From: Carya illinoinensis
Taxonomy: Eukaryota > Streptophyta > Magnoliopsida > Fagales > Juglandaceae
Assembly: GCF_018687715.1 (NCBI RefSeq)
Contig: NC_056764.1
Coordinates: forward strand, 5,086,501-5,150,500
Direction of reading: 5' to 3'
Length of the DNA stretch: 64,000 nt
The translations under genes and the position numbers were made by a program. Under the pieces are notes generated by a model. It did not search any database. It was not told where the DNA came from and saw only the letters and a program-made list of their open reading frames with translations. Shown here one piece after another: positions 60,458 through 64,000 of this stretch (position 1 is its first letter; every line of letters begins with the position of its first letter).

Positions 60458-61494
60458 AGTATTGGCATTGGATTGATCATCTTAATCTTCAAAATTTGAA
60501 GAATATGTAATTTTTTAACTTTTAACCAATCACTCAATACTTAAAATCTATATTAGATTAGCCATCACATTTTCTATAATAATAAAATATTATTAGTTTT
60601 TATTATTTATATTTTTTTATTAATTTTTTTAATTATTTTTTGAATTTTATTTTCATAATCTCCAATAATTATATTCATTTTCATTTTCACTATTTAACAA
60701 TCTACGGACTATGTTTCAAAGTACGTGGTAAAATTTCAAATGTAAATAAAAATTCTAAATGTAAAACCTATAAAGTCTCATATTTATAATATAATAATCT
60801 ATATTTCAAAGTTAATCCAAGTACAGATTAAAATTCAAACTTTGACCACTATCAGACAATGTCATGATGGGCTTTGTGTGGTTTTCTATCGTCCTTCTGT
60901 TCGTCCTTTTGTCTGAAAAATGTTAAGCTAGCATTCAAGTATTGGAAAAATTCAGCCTGGCTTTCAAGCGTCTCAGATGAGATATATTGATAATGGTGGG
61001 AAATTTCTTTTATCGCACAACAGTCAATTTTCTTTTGGCTTCCACCCAACCTCAGATGTTACATTATTTCTACTAGTAACCATTCACACGCAGAATTCAA
61101 GAGTAGTTTGGTCTACCAATAGAAGTTTCCCAATTGCAAATTCTGATAGTTTTGCGTTTGATGAAAAGGGGAGTGTGTTCTTGCCAAAAAGAGAGCGTGG
61201 TTAATTTGGTCAGTAGAAACTGGTGACAGTGGAGTTTCTGTAATGAAGAAGGCCGCACAGGCGAAAGGAGAATGCGGGAGAGAGAGGGAAGAAGAAGAGC
61301 TGTGGGAAGTGAGTGAAAATATAATAAAAAATAGATTTAGATTTGCTACAGTACTCTTCATATTTGAAAAAAAAGAATAGAATTACTATAGCTTATATTT
61401 TAGATGACATGAGTTTGACTAATTCAATGTGGGCCAAATGTGATGATATTCTTCAAATTTTGAAGATGAAAATGCATCTAGCTAAGCCAATACT
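60458..61494. mobile_element. TIR element carrying a captured receptor-kinase gene fragment
   Basis: The ends are 49-base inverted copies (60458-60506 and 61446-61494) that align without gaps. Nine outer and nineteen inner positions are identical (AGTATTGGC ... CTTCAAAATTTGAAGAATA), with about 38 of 49 matching overall. Between them lies AT-rich DNA plus the broken 5' part of a G-type lectin S-receptor kinase gene. Inverted termini around a host gene fragment is the structure of Pack-type DNA transposons. No transposase is present. I did not find a convincing target duplication, so capture is inferred. The alternative is an old MITE pair flanking a decaying gene. Confidence 0.6.
60864..61250 (+). 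pseudogene. 5' fragment of a G-type lectin S-receptor-like kinase (SD2-5-like)
   Basis: This is the signal peptide and start of the bulb-lectin domain of an SD2-5-type receptor kinase. The pieces in order are MMGFVWFSIVLLFVLLSEKC (signal peptide), then QASQMRYIDNGGKFLLSHNS, FSFGFHPTSDVTLFLLVTIH, VVWSTNRSFPIANSDSFAF and WSVETGDSGVSVM. An in-frame TAA follows the signal peptide, a frameshift lies near 60945, and another is near 61200, so several frames must be read. The rest of the lectin, the PAN and the kinase domains are absent. The downstream sequence becomes a purine-rich unrelated tail. It is a non-functional truncated copy inside the inverted-repeat element. Confidence 0.82.
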
Positions 61495-62049
61495 AATGTT
61501 CTAATTTGAAGTCGATTTTTTATTTTTTATTTTTAAAGATTTTTTCAAAATGGAATTCACCTAACATGGCCTGAAACATGTTATTGCGATACCATCCATG
61601 TCCTAAAACACAGCCTAAACCATGGCATTGTGATAAGAATTAGAAGATCACCTCACTATCAGTTTGCACTGCTTGATTGCTTCGAAATCAAATCAATAGG
61701 CCATGTCTATAGTTTCTTAACAGTATTAATTAGCAGTAGAATAATAATGAATAATTTGTGAATAATACTAAAATAGTTTGAAAATATCTGAGATCAGTAC
61801 TTATGTTTCCAAATATAGCCTTGACTTACACCATATACCTGCCTATTTTTAAAAATCCTAAATCTAAACGTTTAACTTCTAACTAGGCGTTAAAATAATG
61901 GTTGCTTTTTTAATTAAAAAAATGATGACGCCACAATTATTTGTGTCACTTCTTTCTAATTTTATCTGAAATAGATAGAGTTACAAGAATATTATTATTT
62001 TATATAATTATAAGTAAATTATAAAAGAATTATATACCCCTATATATCA
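61495..62049. other. Intergenic, no supported gene
   Basis: AT-rich, no recognisable coding. Confidence 0.4.
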
Positions 62050-62700
62050 TTACTACTCATTCCACAGGCAAATCCAGGGCCCAAGGATAAGGGATGGGTC
62101 GGACTAAGAAACCCAAGATGAGTAGCAGCTGGACAACACACACTAGTTAGGGGTTGTGGGGTGGATTGCCTAACAGCTCTATTGGCCGACAACTCCTACC
62201 GTGCAAGGATAAGGATAGCTCTTGTCCCTGAACCCCGGCGATTGGGCATGTCTCAAGAGTGAATGTGTCTGACCGAGGCCACGCAGCATTAAATGAGATA
62301 CAGAGATTGGCATGCCACAACGAGAGAGCCATGCTACATTCAATGAAGCCTGGGGGCAAGCACACCATGACGTGCCTCCTAGGATGCCAGTAGCCGCCAC
62401 AATCATGCCTTGTGAGACTGTCGCATAGCAGAGAGCTGACAGGGAGACATGACCCGAGTATGGAGTGACACCCCCATGATCCCCCTTGCAAGGGGGAACC
62501 CCAACCAGGTATATATACCATCTTCCTTAGTGAGGGAAGGACTCTCTCAAACACTTTGATACTCAAGCTTTCATAATCCTCACACGAGAATCACATACTG
62601 ACTTTAACATCGGAGGCATCCTCCACCACCCTGAAGCTCTCACTTCGTCATAGCTCGAGGTGATAGTTCCCAAATGACATAGTACCACTCGATGGAGTTT
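62050..62700. repeat. Possible solo LTR or retroelement remnant
   Basis: A distinct GC-richer block. Its right half has features common at the transcribed end of plant LTRs: 'tatatataccatcttcctta', then 'actctctcaaacactttgat', then 'ctgactttaacatcggagg', a phrase often found near LTR 3' ends in plant gypsy-type elements. No coding or second LTR is present, and I could not find a target duplication. Confidence 0.4.
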
Positions 62701-62730
62701 TATTTGAGCAAATATTATTACGACTGAATT

Positions 62731-63530
62731 TTTTTTAGGAAAATGTCATCATTCATTCATAAAGAGAAACTTACATCCACAATCGGATATATGTAGAAAT
62801 ATCCTCATATCAACCATTTAGATCTCTACCAGTACACTATTTTCTTTTGTGATTGATCTGACATTTATTATTGCTAATACTCTTTACAGACAAATGATGA
62901 CATTTTTTAGGAAAATGTCATCATTCATTCATAAAGAGAAACTTACATCCACAATCGGATATATGTAGAAATATCCTCATATCAACTATTTAGATCTCTA
63001 CCAGTACACTATTTTCTTTTGTGATTGATCTGACATTTATTATTGCTAATACTCTTTACAAACAAATGTCTAAGAGACAGCACTTTGCCTAAATAGAAAC
63101 TTAACATCACCCTTTATATAAATGAATGACTCAACAATCATCCAAAAGACAAACTTCTTTTTTTATTTTTACTATATAATAATGAAAACAAGAACGAAAA
63201 AACTATGACAGATTATAGTTTGGACCAACTGTGGTAGACTTTGGAATATGTGATGGTGAGTGAATGCAACATACTTGTTTATTTTCAGCCACAAAAGTTA
63301 GATCTAAAGATGGCGATTTCGGTGATCCAGTGCGTGCGGTAAGAAAAGCTATCGGAAGGGCTAGGTGATGCGTAAAGACCACACGCAATTATAACTAGTA
63401 CATGAGGACCATGCACTCTGATTTTTGCAAAATCGTTATTATCTTCCGAATGATTTACGAACTAGGGTCTTCTTATACTGTGTGTGTCTTTCGAGAGTTG
63501 TCAGAAATCTATGAATTTGACTTTTTCAGC
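62731..63530. repeat. Dispersed repeat family R4, copy 2, with internal tandem duplication
   Basis: A diverged copy of 16674-17330 in the same orientation. Its left part is duplicated in tandem with a 172-base period (62731-62902 and 62903 to about 63069). The two units differ at only a few positions, so the duplication is much younger than the split between the two R4 copies. Confidence 0.65.
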
Positions 63531-63598
63531 TTTGAAAGAAGTAAAATAAACTAAAAAATGAGGAAATGAAAGGGAGGAGGAGACATCTCGAAGCTTTT

Positions 63599-63629
<31 letters not shown>

Positions 63630-64000
63630 TAATGTTACCGCTGATGTTGGACCTAGGTAGCTCTTTTTATGCGTTTGTCCTTCTCATATTTTAGGCTAAT
63701 TAATTAGATTTTCTTTACTTTTTGGTTTGTGAACTCAACTAATTGGTAGTTTATTTTCAGAAAAGTAGCAACCTGTAGGCCGAAATCTCTAATCGATCAT
63801 GGTATATATGTTTCGATCCAGTACGTACGCATTTAGGATTATTTGCTCTCTGGCGGCTGGCCTCTCTTTTTTTCTGAAAGTATCTTCAACATATATTTTG
63901 TAACATGCAGTACGTGAGAAAAAGATCAGAGCATGCAAGCAGCATTCCCGAGAAACATATATAATTAAACTATTAAAGAGGGAGTCCTAACCTGAAACCA
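63531..64000. other. Right-end flank, no supported gene
   Basis: It contains a (GA)n tract at about 63598-63626 and no recognisable coding sequence. Confidence 0.4.

Noticed and set aside
62147..62566. Minus-strand 139-codon frame
   Set aside because: It lies in the possible solo LTR, has no domain, and an overlapping second frame is also open.
62731..63069. Tandem 172-base units as a CRISPR-like or satellite array
   Set aside because: There are only two copies, there is no spacer structure, and the genome is eukaryotic.

Overview
The window is nuclear DNA of a flowering plant, most likely a woody eudicot. The support is spliced genes with GT-AG introns, plant-only families (CSLC glucan synthase, plant U-box/ARM ligase, DUF506, plant bHLH subfamily XII), very AT-rich intergenic DNA, and many short inverted-repeat elements around AT-rich cores. 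Those repeats resemble ones I associate with Fagales (walnut/pecan type), but that placement is an inference.

Five protein-coding genes appear intact. From left to right: a CSLC6-like xyloglucan backbone synthase (minus, 5 exons, 607-4581); a bHLH62/78-like transcription factor (minus, 7 exons, 10809-12986); a single-exon DUF506 protein (plus, 30715-31635); RMI1, the OB-fold partner of the RecQ helicase/topoisomerase III complex (plus, 8 exons, 39321-43575); and a PUB9-like U-box/ARM E3 ligase (plus, 2 exons, 50751-52799). All exon junctions were read by hand from splice sites and keep the reading frame. They are ordinary, independent genes with no operon-like logic.

The rest is mostly mobile DNA and decay. 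A 5'-truncated LINE lies at 19574-20697 with a candidate 9-bp target duplication. A near full-length but dead LINE-1 type element (minus, 32339-38098) has an 11-bp target duplication and has lost the catalytic Asp pair of its reverse transcriptase. A complete Ty1/copia element (minus, 55208-60044) has two 260-bp LTRs that look identical, a TGGGG 5-bp target duplication and one frameshift in integrase. It lies just upstream of a PGG-domain (ACD6-like ankyrin family) pseudogene with two in-frame stops. Next to it, a 1,037-bp segment bounded by matching 49-bp inverted repeats carries the broken 5' end of a G-type lectin S-receptor kinase gene, which looks like a gene fragment captured by a transposon.

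The large gaps (4.8-10.8, 13-19.5, 20.7-30.5 and 43.6-50.6 kb) hold no gene I can support. They contain microsatellites, several families of MITE-like inverted repeats, a dispersed repeat with copies near 17 and 63 kb, and possible solo-LTR debris near 62.3 kb. I found no convincing new multi-gene system. The best candidates for a second look are the gene-capturing inverted-repeat element, the young copia insertion and a near-perfect hairpin MITE built on CAGTCGG repeats.
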